From: Rhodocyclaceae bacterium | GTDB lineage: Bacteria > Pseudomonadota > Gammaproteobacteria > Burkholderiales > Rhodocyclaceae | Direction of reading: 5' to 3' | NCBI GenBank assembly: GCA_016704145.1 | Contig: JADJAS010000004.1 | Coordinates: forward strand, 1-64,000 | DNA: 64,000 nucleotides | Part shown: positions 16,658-25,511 of the stretch, piece after piece | How the letters are laid out: each line of letters begins with the position of its first letter | Numbering within the stretch: position 1 is the stretch's first letter | Translations under genes and position numbers: made by a program | The notes under the pieces: model-generated | The model's database searches: none | Told to the model about the DNA's origin: nothing | The model's input: only the letters and a program-made list of their open reading frames with translations

Positions 16658-19600
16658 GTGCTGGCCAGATTTTTCATCGATCGGCCCATCTTTGCCTGGG
16701 TGATCGCGATCGTTATCGTGCTTGCCGGGGCGCTGGTGTTGAAAAAATTGCCGGTGGCGGCCTACCCGTCGGTGGCTGCTCCGGCGATTGCTTTCAATAT
16801 CACCTACCCCGGTGCATCGGCGCGCGTGGTCGAGGAAACAGTGACCGCCCTGATCGAGCAGGAAATGAATGGCATCGAGCACCTGCTCTATATGGAGGCA
16901 TCATCGGAACTGGGCGGCGGTACGCTGACACTGACTTTCGAGCCAGGCACGAATGTCGACGTGGCTTCGGTCGAGGCGCAGAATCGTTTCAAGCGCGCCG
17001 AGTCCCGGCTTCCCGAGGAGGTTCGCCGGCTTGGCGTGCCGGCGATCAAGCAGACTCGCAATATTCTGATGATCGTCGCTGTTTACTCGCCGGATCGCAG
17101 CCTGGACAACGTGGCTACGGGCAGTTATGTGGCCGCCAACGTGCTCAACCACATTCGTCGCGTCAAGGGTGTGGGCGAGGTGCAGCTACTCGGCACCGAG
17201 TATTCCATGCGCATCTGGTTGAGGCCGGATCGGTTGCATGCCTTCAGCCTTTCCCCCGGGGATGTGTTGTCCGCGGTGCGTGCCCAGAATGTCCAGTTGG
17301 CCACTGGCGAGCTTGGCCAGGCACCCGCTGACGACAAACAGCAGTTCAACGCGCCGATTGTTACGCGGGGTCGATTGCAGACGCCCGAAGAGTTTGGCGA
17401 GATTATCGTCAGGGCGCGTCCAGATGGTGCTGCGGTCAAGGTCAAGGATGTTGCTCGGGTCGAGCTTGGGGCACAGGATTATGGCGTCTTCGCGCGCCTG
17501 GACAGGCAACCGACGGTGGGCATGGCGGTCCGCCTGACTCCCGATGGTAATGCCCTGCAGACGGCGCGGAACATCAAGGTGAAGATGGCCGAACTGGAGA
17601 AGTTTTTCCCCAAGGGCATGGCCTGGGATGTGCCATACGACTCCTCGCGCTTTGTCGACATCTCGATCAACGAGGTGGTCATTACCCTTTTCGAGGCGAT
17701 GTTGCTTGTTTTCCTGGTGATGTACCTGTTCCTCGAGAATCTCCGTGCCACGCTCATTCCGGCGGTGGTGGTGCCTGTCGCGCTGACCGGTGCCATGATT
17801 GGTCTTTACCTGTTCGGCTATTCGATCAACGTGCTGACGCTGTTCGCCATGGTTCTAGCCATCGGCATTGTGGTCGATGATGCCATTGTCGTGGTGGAGA
17901 ACGTCGAGCGCATCATGAGTGAGGAGGGGCTCGCGCCGCGCGACGCCACGCGCAAGGCGATGGATCAGATATTTTCCGCCGTGATCGGCATCACCTCCGT
18001 GCTTTGCGCCGTGTTCCTGCCAATGGCGTTCTTTGGTGGAGCTGTCGGCGCCATCTATCGACAGTTTTCGGTGACGCTACTGCTGACGATGCTGTTTTCC
18101 GCACTCATGGCGCTGACGCTGACGCCGGCGATGTGCGCGACCATTCTTCACCACTCCCCAGGTAGGGAGGTGATGCCTACCCGGGGGTTCTTCGGCTGGT
18201 TCAATCGCCTCTTTGCCAGAACCCTGCAAGGCTATTCGGCGATCGTTGGCCGGATGTTGCGCCGTACCGTTCGCTTCATGGTGATCTACTTGACCATTAT
18301 TGTCGCAACCATCTGGGTGTTCATGCGCCTGCCGGGGAGTTTTCTGCCGGAGGAGGATCAGGGTTACTTCGCCAATCTCGTTCAACTTCCGGCTGGGGCG
18401 TCCCAGGCCAGAACCCTGGAAGTGATCAAGCAGATGGAAACCTATTATCTTGATCAACCCGAAGTTCGTCATACCGTTGGCGTGGTGGGTTTCTCCTTCT
18501 TTGGCAATGGTCAGAACGCCGGCACCATGTTCGTCCCCCTGAAAGACTGGGACGAGCGCCGCGAGCCCGGGAGCGATGTCGTGGCGCTGATTCGGCGCGC
18601 CAACGCAACCTTGTCGCGAATCAGGGAGGCTTTTGTCGTTGCGGTGAATGTTCCCGCGATCCCGGATTTGGCCGCGACCGGTGGTTTCGATTTTCGGTTG
18701 GAGGATCGCGGGGGCCATGGCCGTGAGAAACTCATCGAGGCGCGCGACATGGTGCTGGCCATGGCGGCTCGAAGTCCCGTGCTGGCGGGCGTTCGTCCCG
18801 AGGGGCAGGAACCTGGACCGCAGTTCATGCTGGAGATCGACCGGGCCAAGGCCAAGGCATTATCAGTCGATCTCGGGCAGCTTAACGAGACGCTTCAGTC
18901 GGTGCTTGGTATTGCCTACGTGAATGACTTTGTCCGCCAGGGCCGCATCCTGCGCGTGCAAATGCAGTCAGAGCCCTCTGGACTTGCCACGCCGGACGAG
19001 ATACTTCGGTTGCCCATCCGCAACATGCGGGGTGAAATGATCCCATTGGCCGAACTGGCGAGACCGCAGTGGATCGTTGGCATGCCGAGACTGGATCGCT
19101 ACAACGGCATGCCGTCGATGAAGATATCCGGTGTTCCGGCGCCGGGGCATAGCACGGGTGAGGCGATGGTTGCGATGGAGAACATTGCCGGTCACCTGCC
19201 TGACGGATTCGGCTATGAATGGTCCGGGTCGTCGTACGAGGAGCGGTTGTCGGGCACGCAGGCTCCACTACTGTTTGGTTTGTCACTGCTGGTTGTGTTC
19301 CTTGCCTTGGCGGCGCTGTACGAGAGTTGGACGATTCCGCTGGCGGTCATTCTCGTCGTGCCGCTGGGCATTTTCGGTGCCGTGATGGCGGTGACCTTGC
19401 GCGGCTTGCCCAATGATGTGTTCTTCAAGGTTGGACTGATTGCCACGATTGGTTTATCGGCAAAGAATGCAATCTTGATTATCGAGTTTGCCAAGACCCG
19501 TCATGAGCAAGGCATGGACTTGTTGGGAGCGACGCTGGAGGCTTGTCGACTTCGATTTCGTCCCATCCTCATGACGTCGCTGGCCTTTGTTCTTGGTGTG

Positions 19601-19750
19601 CTACCGCTCGCCATTTCCTCGGGTGCCGGCGCTCAGAGTCGCCACGCCATTGGTACCGGTGTGATGGGTGGAATGATTGGCGCGACGGTGCTGGCGGTTT
19701 TCCTCGTGCCTGTGTTTTTCGTCGTGGTCAAACGCTTAATGAAAACTTAA
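16658..19750 (+). CDS. RND efflux transporter permease (HAE1 family)
   Basis: 1030 residues, the usual AcrB/MexB length. GTG 16658 lies after GAGAGGCAGG. An N-terminal TM helix (FFIDRPIFAWVIAIVIVLAG) and the proton-relay motif IGIVVDDAIVVVENVERI, with adjacent Asp near residues 406-407 in TM4, are seen, along with two periplasmic loops and a second TM bundle ending FLVPVFFVVVKRLMK. It uses proton-motive force to export hydrophobic or amphiphilic compounds from inner membrane and periplasm. Ten bases after the adaptor gene and ten before the channel gene region, so one operon. Confidence 0.95.
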   Translation: MLARFFIDRPIFAWVIAIVIVLAGALVLKKLPVAAYPSVAAPAIAFNITYPGASARVVEETVTALIEQEMNGIEHLLYMEASSELGGGTLTLTFEPGTNVDVASVEAQNRFKRAESRLPEEVRRLGVPAIKQTRNILMIVAVYSPDRSLDNVATGSYVAANVLNHIRRVKGVGEVQLLGTEYSMRIWLRPDRLHAFSLSPGDVLSAVRAQNVQLATGELGQAPADDKQQFNAPIVTRGRLQTPEEFGEIIVRARPDGAAVKVKDVARVELGAQDYGVFARLDRQPTVGMAVRLTPDGNALQTARNIKVKMAELEKFFPKGMAWDVPYDSSRFVDISINEVVITLFEAMLLVFLVMYLFLENLRATLIPAVVVPVALTGAMIGLYLFGYSINVLTLFAMVLAIGIVVDDAIVVVENVERIMSEEGLAPRDATRKAMDQIFSAVIGITSVLCAVFLPMAFFGGAVGAIYRQFSVTLLLTMLFSALMALTLTPAMCATILHHSPGREVMPTRGFFGWFNRLFARTLQGYSAIVGRMLRRTVRFMVIYLTIIVATIWVFMRLPGSFLPEEDQGYFANLVQLPAGASQARTLEVIKQMETYYLDQPEVRHTVGVVGFSFFGNGQNAGTMFVPLKDWDERREPGSDVVALIRRANATLSRIREAFVVAVNVPAIPDLAATGGFDFRLEDRGGHGREKLIEARDMVLAMAARSPVLAGVRPEGQEPGPQFMLEIDRAKAKALSVDLGQLNETLQSVLGIAYVNDFVRQGRILRVQMQSEPSGLATPDEILRLPIRNMRGEMIPLAELARPQWIVGMPRLDRYNGMPSMKISGVPAPGHSTGEAMVAMENIAGHLPDGFGYEWSGSSYEERLSGTQAPLLFGLSLLVVFLALAALYESWTIPLAVILVVPLGIFGAVMAVTLRGLPNDVFFKVGLIATIGLSAKNAILIIEFAKTRHEQGMDLLGATLEACRLRFRPILMTSLAFVLGVLPLAISSGAGAQSRHAIGTGVMGGMIGATVLAVFLVPVFFVVVKRLMKT

Positions 19751-19778
19751 GTAGCATGGCGTGCGAAGGAGTCAAGGA

Positions 19779-21170
19779 GTGAGCAACGGTAACTGGGTGG
19801 CGATCTGGCTTGGATTGATGGCGGTAGCGCTCGGCGGGTGCAACCAGAAGCCGACATACGTCCGGCCAGAGGTACCCTTGCCGAGCCAGTGGCCGGATTT
19901 GGTGGCCTACGGCGGACGTGAGGTCCGGCATCTCGATTGGCGGACATTCTTCACCGACCCGCGCTTGAAAGCCTTGATCGCGCTCGCATTGGAGAACAGC
20001 CGTGACCTGAGAGTGGCAATGGCTCGAGTTGCCGAGGCCAGAGCACTGCACGGTGTTCATGGGGCGGAAACTATGCCGACGGTAATTGTTGGCGGGGGTG
20101 ATGCCGTGGCTCGCCTGCCAGGAGACCTTGCCGGTACGGGGCAGCCCTCGCTGTCGCGACGATATGACGTTAGTCTCGGCATCGCCGCCTTCGAGCTGGA
20201 TTTCTGGGGGCGTGTTTCGAGTCTGCGGGATGCCGCACTGGCGAGTTTCCTTGCAACCGAACAGGCTTATCGTTCCTTCCGACTCGTGCTGATTGCCGAT
20301 GTCGTGGATGCCTATCTAGCGCAGCGCGAATCGGTGCAACGCTTGGCGCTCGCGCGCGACACCCTGCGTGCGCGTACCGAAAGCCTGGTTTTGGTAAAGA
20401 AGCGGCAAGAGGCCGGGCTCGCCAGCGATCTAGATTATCTTTCGGCAGATGGTGCCCTCCAGGCTGTTCGAGGAGATATCGCGGCACTCGAGCGTCAGCG
20501 CGAGGCTGTCGACAACTCGATGCGCTTGCTGGTCGGATTGCTTCCGGATGACTTGCCCGGAGGCTTGCCGCTGAACGAGCAGGGTCTTGATCTTGATCTT
20601 GCCGTTGACTTGCCTGCGGAGGTGCTGCTTCGTCGGCCGGATGTGCACGCCGCCGAGCAAACGCTAATCGCCGCCAACGCCAACATCGGGGCGGCTCGTG
20701 CGGCCTTCTTTCCACGCATTGCACTTATCGGCAACTTTGGCACTGCCAGCAGCGCATTGTCGGGCCTGTTTCGCGCCGGATCGGAGGCCTGGGTGTTTCA
20801 GCCTAGCCTCACCCTGCCCTTATTTGACGGCGGGCGCAACCAGGCCAATGTGGATATTGCCGAGGCGCGCAAGGTCATCGCAGTCGCGCAATATGAAAGG
20901 ACGCTTCAGCACGCATTTCGCGAGGTTGCCGATCTCTTGGCGGCTCGCGGCCGCCTGCGCCAGCAACTGGACGCACAGGAAGCCGCTGAACGGGTTCAGG
21001 CGCAACGGCTAAACATTGTCGAGGCACGCTATCGAGGCGGCATTGCAAGCTATCTGGAACTTCTTGATGCGCAGCGGGATTCCCTCGCGGCGAGGCAGGC
21101 CACCGTCCAGCTACGCCGGCAATGGCTGTCGACGGCGAATCAGCTGTTCAAGACGCTGGGAGCCGGTTGA
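19779..21170 (+). CDS. Outer membrane efflux lipoprotein (OprM/NodT family)
   Basis: 463 residues from GTG 19779, chosen because AAGGAG (19766-19771) lies 7 nt upstream; the GTG at 19761 has no SD. Signal peptide with lipobox ALGGC, then NQKPTYVRPEVPLPSQW, typical of NodT/OprM lipoproteins. Two repeated OEP domains with long helices (LRVAMARVAEARALHGVHGA; FREVADLLAARGRLRQQLDA) and the LLRRPDVHAAEQTLIAANAN motif are present. It forms the trimeric outer membrane exit duct of the RND system. Ends 15 bp from the convergent CoxG-like gene. Confidence 0.93.
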   Translation: MSNGNWVAIWLGLMAVALGGCNQKPTYVRPEVPLPSQWPDLVAYGGREVRHLDWRTFFTDPRLKALIALALENSRDLRVAMARVAEARALHGVHGAETMPTVIVGGGDAVARLPGDLAGTGQPSLSRRYDVSLGIAAFELDFWGRVSSLRDAALASFLATEQAYRSFRLVLIADVVDAYLAQRESVQRLALARDTLRARTESLVLVKKRQEAGLASDLDYLSADGALQAVRGDIAALERQREAVDNSMRLLVGLLPDDLPGGLPLNEQGLDLDLAVDLPAEVLLRRPDVHAAEQTLIAANANIGAARAAFFPRIALIGNFGTASSALSGLFRAGSEAWVFQPSLTLPLFDGGRNQANVDIAEARKVIAVAQYERTLQHAFREVADLLAARGRLRQQLDAQEAAERVQAQRLNIVEARYRGGIASYLELLDAQRDSLAARQATVQLRRQWLSTANQLFKTLGAG

Positions 21171-21185
21171 GCGGATTCTTCTTGG

Positions 21186-21830
21186 TCACGGGCGACCGAA
21201 AAGCTTCTTGAGGAAGCCCGAGACTTTGTTCCACAGTACGGTGAGAACCACGGCCACCACGTTGATGGAATCCTCTTTCGGTGGTTTCGTGCGTGGCTGG
21301 GGTTGAGGTGAAGGGGACGCCGTCGCTGTCGAACCGGCTTCGGCAATCGATGGCTGACTGGCCGGACTCTGCCCAGGGACTTCTAGAAGCGATCTCACGT
21401 TGGCGACGTACTTCTTGATGATTTGCGCCGAGACCCCTTCGATCATGCCGCGCCCGACCTGTACGATCTTGCCGGTCAGATCGACGCTCGAACTGCAACA
21501 TACCTCGGTACCAGAACCATCCGCCAGTTCGATCAGTGTCGTGTCGATGGTTCCGCTGACGGTGCCGCCACCCCGCTCGTTTCCTTCGGCGAGCATTTTG
21601 ACCCTGTGGGACTGCTGGTCGGCTTCAAGGTAGGTGATGGTTCCCTGATACTGCGCGCTGACAGCCCCGATCTTCAGTTTGACGGCACCGACGAAGCTCT
21701 TCTCGTCGATGATTTCCTTCAGCGAGGCTCCCGGCATGCATGCCACCACATTCTCCGGGTTGTTCATGAATTTCCACACCGCGTCTACGGGAGCGGCAAC
21801 GATGAAGGTTTCCTTGATTTCGATGGCCAT
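21186..21830 (-). CDS. CoxG-like SRPBCC protein (carbon monoxide dehydrogenase subunit G family)
   Basis: 214 residues. The N-terminal ~150 form an SRPBCC/CoxG domain: APVDAVWKFMNNPENVVACMPG and FVGAVKLKIGAVSAQYQGTI match the family signature. A Pro/Ser/Thr-rich linker (~155-185) is followed by a hydrophobic, basic tail (VVAVVLTVLWNKVSGFLKKL) that could anchor it to the membrane. CoxG proteins attach molybdenum hydroxylases to the membrane or recruit their quinone partner; the hydroxylase genes here are ~19 kb away (40939-44809). It is last in a minus-strand unit with two acyl-CoA dehydrogenases. Confidence 0.87.
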   Translation of the reverse strand: MAIEIKETFIVAAPVDAVWKFMNNPENVVACMPGASLKEIIDEKSFVGAVKLKIGAVSAQYQGTITYLEADQQSHRVKMLAEGNERGGGTVSGTIDTTLIELADGSGTEVCCSSSVDLTGKIVQVGRGMIEGVSAQIIKKYVANVRSLLEVPGQSPASQPSIAEAGSTATASPSPQPQPRTKPPKEDSINVVAVVLTVLWNKVSGFLKKLFGRP

Positions 21831-21859
21831 GTCGTATTCTGATTTCGCGTGATACCCGC

Positions 21860-23053
21860 CTAACCGAGCGACGGGCGTGGTTCTCGTGGCATGCCGAGAG
21901 CTCGTTCGGCGATGATGTTCAACTGAATTTCATTAGTTCCCGCGTAGATGGTATCGGCGCGACTGAACAAGAACAACTGTTGCAGGCGCGTCCGCACGGG
22001 GTCGTTCACGACGATGTCGCCATCGACTCCGAGGACATCCATGGCAAGCTTGCCCAGATCGCGATGCCAGTTGGACCAATAGTACTTGTAGATCATCGCC
22101 GGGCGCTGCAAGGAACCATCCTGAGGGCCGGAAAGCATCCGCAGAGCGTTATACCGCATAACCTTCAGCCCCATCCATGCGTGAGCCAGTCGCGCGCGGA
22201 ACATGGGATTCCGGTCGGCGCCGTTGTCCCTGGCGACCTGGCAGACGAGGTCGAATTCACGATAAAAGTGCATTTGCTGGCCAAGGGTGGAAACGCCGCG
22301 TTCGAAACCCAGCAAGGCCATAGCGATGCTCCAGCCTTCGCCGGGCTGGCCGATGATATTGCTTGGTGCCGTGCGGGCACCATCGAAGAAGACTTCATTG
22401 AATTCGGCCGTGCCGGTGAGTTGCCGGATGGGCCGAATCTCGATGCCGGGCTGATCAAGTGGAACCAGCAGAAAGACGAGGCCGCGATTGCCGACAGAAC
22501 CCGCTTCGCATCGTGCCAGCACGAATATCCATTCCGACTCGTGGGCGAGCGATGTCCAAACTTTCTGGCCATTGATGATCCATTCGCCGGAGCCGGGGTC
22601 CCGATGCGCCTTCGTCTGGACGTTGGCGAGGTCCGAACCGGCATTGGGCTCCGAGTATCCCTGACACCAGAATTCCGTTCCCTGGACGATTCCCGGCAGG
22701 AAACGGGATTTCTGTTCATCGGTGCCGAAGGCAAGGATGGTCGGGCCGATCAGGCCTTCACCGATGTGGCCCATTCTGCCGGGGCCGCCGGCCCTGGCAT
22801 ATTCCTCGTGGAAGATGATTTGTCGTGCCAGGGAGAGGCCACGCCCGCCATGGTCGGTTGGCCACCCGACACATGTCCAGCCTCCCGCGGCCAATGTCTG
22901 TTCCCATGCCTTCCGCTCGGCGGGATAGGCATCCTCGTCCCCGGGGCCGCCGCGGTGACGGAGACACTCGAAGTCCCCCCGCAGATGTTCGGCCATCCAG
23001 CAAGCAACTTCGTTGCGGAATGCCTCGTCTTCAGTCGAAAACCCAAGTTCCAT
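21860..23053 (-). CDS. Acyl-CoA dehydrogenase, alpha-type subunit
   Basis: 397 residues, FAD-dependent acyl-CoA dehydrogenase: GYSEPNAGSDLANVQTKA (flavin/substrate loop), INGQKVWTSLA and C-terminal SRADTIYAGTNEIQLNIIAE. The last block is the form found in the NEIQ-bearing subunit of alpha2beta2 acyl-CoA dehydrogenases. The partner-like gene 23066-24205 lies 12 bp upstream in the same direction. It would introduce an alpha,beta double bond into a bulky acyl-CoA and pass electrons to ETF. Pairing and substrate are inferred. Confidence 0.9.
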   Translation of the reverse strand: MELGFSTEDEAFRNEVACWMAEHLRGDFECLRHRGGPGDEDAYPAERKAWEQTLAAGGWTCVGWPTDHGGRGLSLARQIIFHEEYARAGGPGRMGHIGEGLIGPTILAFGTDEQKSRFLPGIVQGTEFWCQGYSEPNAGSDLANVQTKAHRDPGSGEWIINGQKVWTSLAHESEWIFVLARCEAGSVGNRGLVFLLVPLDQPGIEIRPIRQLTGTAEFNEVFFDGARTAPSNIIGQPGEGWSIAMALLGFERGVSTLGQQMHFYREFDLVCQVARDNGADRNPMFRARLAHAWMGLKVMRYNALRMLSGPQDGSLQRPAMIYKYYWSNWHRDLGKLAMDVLGVDGDIVVNDPVRTRLQQLFLFSRADTIYAGTNEIQLNIIAERALGMPREPRPSLG

Positions 23054-23065
23054 GAAAAAGCCTTG

Positions 23066-24205
23066 TTATCGGTCAAGCAGAATCGCCGCTACCCGCTCGC
23101 GGAGCGAGTCGCAATTGCCCAGCCACTGGCCGCTGGCCTGGGCTCGCTTCAAATACAGATGAGGATCGTATTCCCAGGTAAATCCCACGCCCCCATGCAG
23201 TTGAACAGCCTCCACGGCGCAGTGGAAGAGGCAATCCGAGGCCATGGTCTTTGCGCAGGCGGACTCGAGCATCAAGGTGCTTGTCGTTGGCGAGGCCGCC
23301 ACTGCACAGGCTGCTCCGAGAACCGCCGACCTGGCGGCTTCGATTCTGACCATCGCTTCGGCGCAACGATGCTTGACCGCTTGGAAGGACGATATCGGTC
23401 GGCCAAACTGCCGCCGTTCGGCGATATAGGCCAGGGTCATGTCAAGGCACTGCTGGGCGGCCCCCAATTGCTCCGCGGCGAGGGCGATGGCCGCGAGCGC
23501 CGAGGTTCGGGCAAGGCCGTTGCCGATGTTGCCCGGCATCGAAACGATCGCGTTCTCGCCGGCGTGAAGTTCGCACAAGCGGACCTCGGCAATACGTCGC
23601 GTGGCATCGATCGTCATGGATGGTTGCGTGGTGATGCCTTGGGTAGCCGCCGGGATGGCAAACAACGAGACCTGATCCCGACCGACGATGCGGGCGGGCA
23701 ACAACAGCAGTTGCGCGCTTGCACCATCGGGAACATGCTGAAAATGTCCGCTGATGGAATATCCGCCAGCCACGGGCGTGGCCGTCGCCGTTACGGCATC
23801 GATATCCCAGTCCAGGCCACGTTCGCCAAAAGCGAGGGTGGCCGTAATCTCGCCGGCTGCAATGGATGGCAGATGGCCTTCTCGAGCAGCCGCCGTGCCG
23901 ACCTCGAGCAATGCCGGCACGGCGAGACAAGCCGTCGCGAAATAGGGAGAGCAGAACAAGCGCCTCCCCATCTGTTCCATCAGTATGGCCTGCTCGATGA
24001 TGGTCAGGCCAAGTCCGCCGAACGTCTCCGGAATTGCGATCGCGCACCAACCGAACTCCTTGCCGACCTGGTTCCAGACATCGGCATCGAAGCCAATTTC
24101 CGTTTCCATCGCCCGGCGGACTGCCGCCGACGGGCTGGCATCGGCGAGGAAAGTCTCCGCGGTTGCGCGGATCATCTCCTGTTCTGACGTAAGGGCAAAA
24201 TCCAT
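23066..24205 (-). CDS. Acyl-CoA dehydrogenase, beta-type subunit
   Basis: 380 residues from ATG 24205 (MDFALTSEQEMIRATAETFL); the extension to 24256 lacks similarity to the family N-terminus. Acyl-CoA dehydrogenase fold with RRQFGRPISSFQAVKHR and C-terminal QLHGGVGFTWEYDPHLYLKR. It lacks the NEIQ-type C-terminal block seen in its neighbour, as expected for the second subunit of a heteromeric enzyme. First gene of the minus-strand unit, divergent from the amidohydrolase at 24503. Confidence 0.9.
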   Translation of the reverse strand: MDFALTSEQEMIRATAETFLADASPSAAVRRAMETEIGFDADVWNQVGKEFGWCAIAIPETFGGLGLTIIEQAILMEQMGRRLFCSPYFATACLAVPALLEVGTAAAREGHLPSIAAGEITATLAFGERGLDWDIDAVTATATPVAGGYSISGHFQHVPDGASAQLLLLPARIVGRDQVSLFAIPAATQGITTQPSMTIDATRRIAEVRLCELHAGENAIVSMPGNIGNGLARTSALAAIALAAEQLGAAQQCLDMTLAYIAERRQFGRPISSFQAVKHRCAEAMVRIEAARSAVLGAACAVAASPTTSTLMLESACAKTMASDCLFHCAVEAVQLHGGVGFTWEYDPHLYLKRAQASGQWLGNCDSLRERVAAILLDR

Positions 24206-24472
24206 GGGTCGGGAAACCTGCGCAAGTCCAATTAAGTCGATCGAGACACTCGTCAAACCACGATAGCGTCCTTACCCACCATGGTCAGGCAAGGATTGTT
24301 TCCGTGCCATGGCCCCCAGGCATCGTCCGATTGGACGTCGTCCGGCTCGAGAGCCGACGGGAGAATCCGGTAACCATACCATCGGTCCGTGCGATGGACT
24401 TGGTGCCATCCGCCACGTCTTCGCGCTTGGCATGACACGCCGTCGTTAAGCCGGTTATTGGCGGCGGGGTAC

Positions 24473-24487
24473 GTTATCAACGATAAC
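24473..24487. promoter_or_regulatory. Palindromic operator-like site
   Basis: A perfect inverted repeat GTTATC-AAC-GATAAC lies 15 bp before the amidohydrolase start and just ahead of its Shine-Dalgarno, in the ~300-bp divergent region (24206-24502) that otherwise holds no gene. Position and symmetry suit a repressor operator; the regulator is unknown. Confidence 0.45.
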
Positions 24488-24502
24488 CGAGGAGAAGTCG
24501 CG

Positions 24503-25486
24503 GTGAAGAGCAAGAAGAAGGACTACTTTGTTGCATTGACCGAGTTTCACTTCATGAATCTGCAAACCATGAGTGAAATCACTTATTACCCGGGCATGCA
24601 TCACTTCCACGATAGCGTCAACGGTGTCCTGCGGGCCTGGGCAGGTCGCGACCTTGATAGTGAATGGCCGCAGCCGATCGCCAGTGAACTTATCAAGTAC
24701 ATGGATCAGTCGGGTACCGATGTCGCATTTTGCTTGCGTGAGCCAATGCTCGACATTACTGGCGGCACGGTTTCGATGTCCACCAACGGTTTCATGCTTC
24801 AGCAGATCGCGCCTTACCCGGGGCGCATGTACCTGGAGGCCAACGTTGGCCCGGTGATGCGACGTGGAATCAAGCACGCGAACTGGGAACTTGAGTACTT
24901 GGTCAAGGAGCAGGGGGCGCGGCTATGCAAGGTATATTCGCCCGAGGACGATGGGCCACTTAATGATCGTCGCATGTGGCCCTTTTACGAGAAGGCATGC
25001 GAACTGGGCGTACCTCTCACCATGCATACCGGCATGAGTTACGTATGTCCGCAGCCGAGCGCGCATTGCGAAGTGAAGCAACTCGACGACATCATGCTCG
25101 ACTTTCCGGAACTCAAGATCATCGCCTATCACGCTGGTTGGCCGCAGTCGGAAGAATTGATCGGCTTATGCGGCAAGCACAAGAATTTGTACATGAGCCT
25201 GTCCGGGATCATCGGGTGGTATCAGCGGGCGCCGTATCGCGGCTATCACGCGATCGGCACTGCCCTGCAATGGATGCCGGCGGACAAGATCGTGCTTGGT
25301 TTCGACCTGCCATTTGACGACTTGAATCGAATTCTCGACTACATCCGCGATCTCGATATGCCAGAAGAGTTGCAGGAAAAGTGGGGATATCCGCAGGTCA
25401 CGGAAGACGACAAGGCGAAGATTCTCGGGCTCAACCTCGCCAGGTTGACGGGAATCGAGCCCACCAAGCGCATCCAGCAGGGTTGA
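24503..25486 (+). CDS. Amidohydrolase family (COG2159/Amidohydro_2) protein
   Basis: 327 residues from GTG 24503, with GAGGAGA about 8 nt upstream; the longer frame to 24389 has no SD and crosses the palindrome. TIM-barrel metal-hydrolase features: MHTGMS near residue 175, IIAYHAGWPQSEELI, and FDLPFDDLNRI at the site of the usual GSDxP. Family members hydrolyse or decarboxylate ring-cleavage products, often with Zn. The usual N-terminal HxH pair is not obvious (EFHF near residue 13, HHFH near 32), so metal binding may be atypical. First gene of the plus-strand cluster. Confidence 0.82.
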   Translation: MKSKKKDYFVALTEFHFMNLQTMSEITYYPGMHHFHDSVNGVLRAWAGRDLDSEWPQPIASELIKYMDQSGTDVAFCLREPMLDITGGTVSMSTNGFMLQQIAPYPGRMYLEANVGPVMRRGIKHANWELEYLVKEQGARLCKVYSPEDDGPLNDRRMWPFYEKACELGVPLTMHTGMSYVCPQPSAHCEVKQLDDIMLDFPELKIIAYHAGWPQSEELIGLCGKHKNLYMSLSGIIGWYQRAPYRGYHAIGTALQWMPADKIVLGFDLPFDDLNRILDYIRDLDMPEELQEKWGYPQVTEDDKAKILGLNLARLTGIEPTKRIQQG

Positions 25487-25511
25487 TGTCATCGGCTCGC
25501 GGGGAGTAATA

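Noticed and set aside
21980..24187. 735-codon open frame on the plus strand
   Set aside because: It is antisense to the two acyl-CoA dehydrogenases; composition is typical of a shadow frame.
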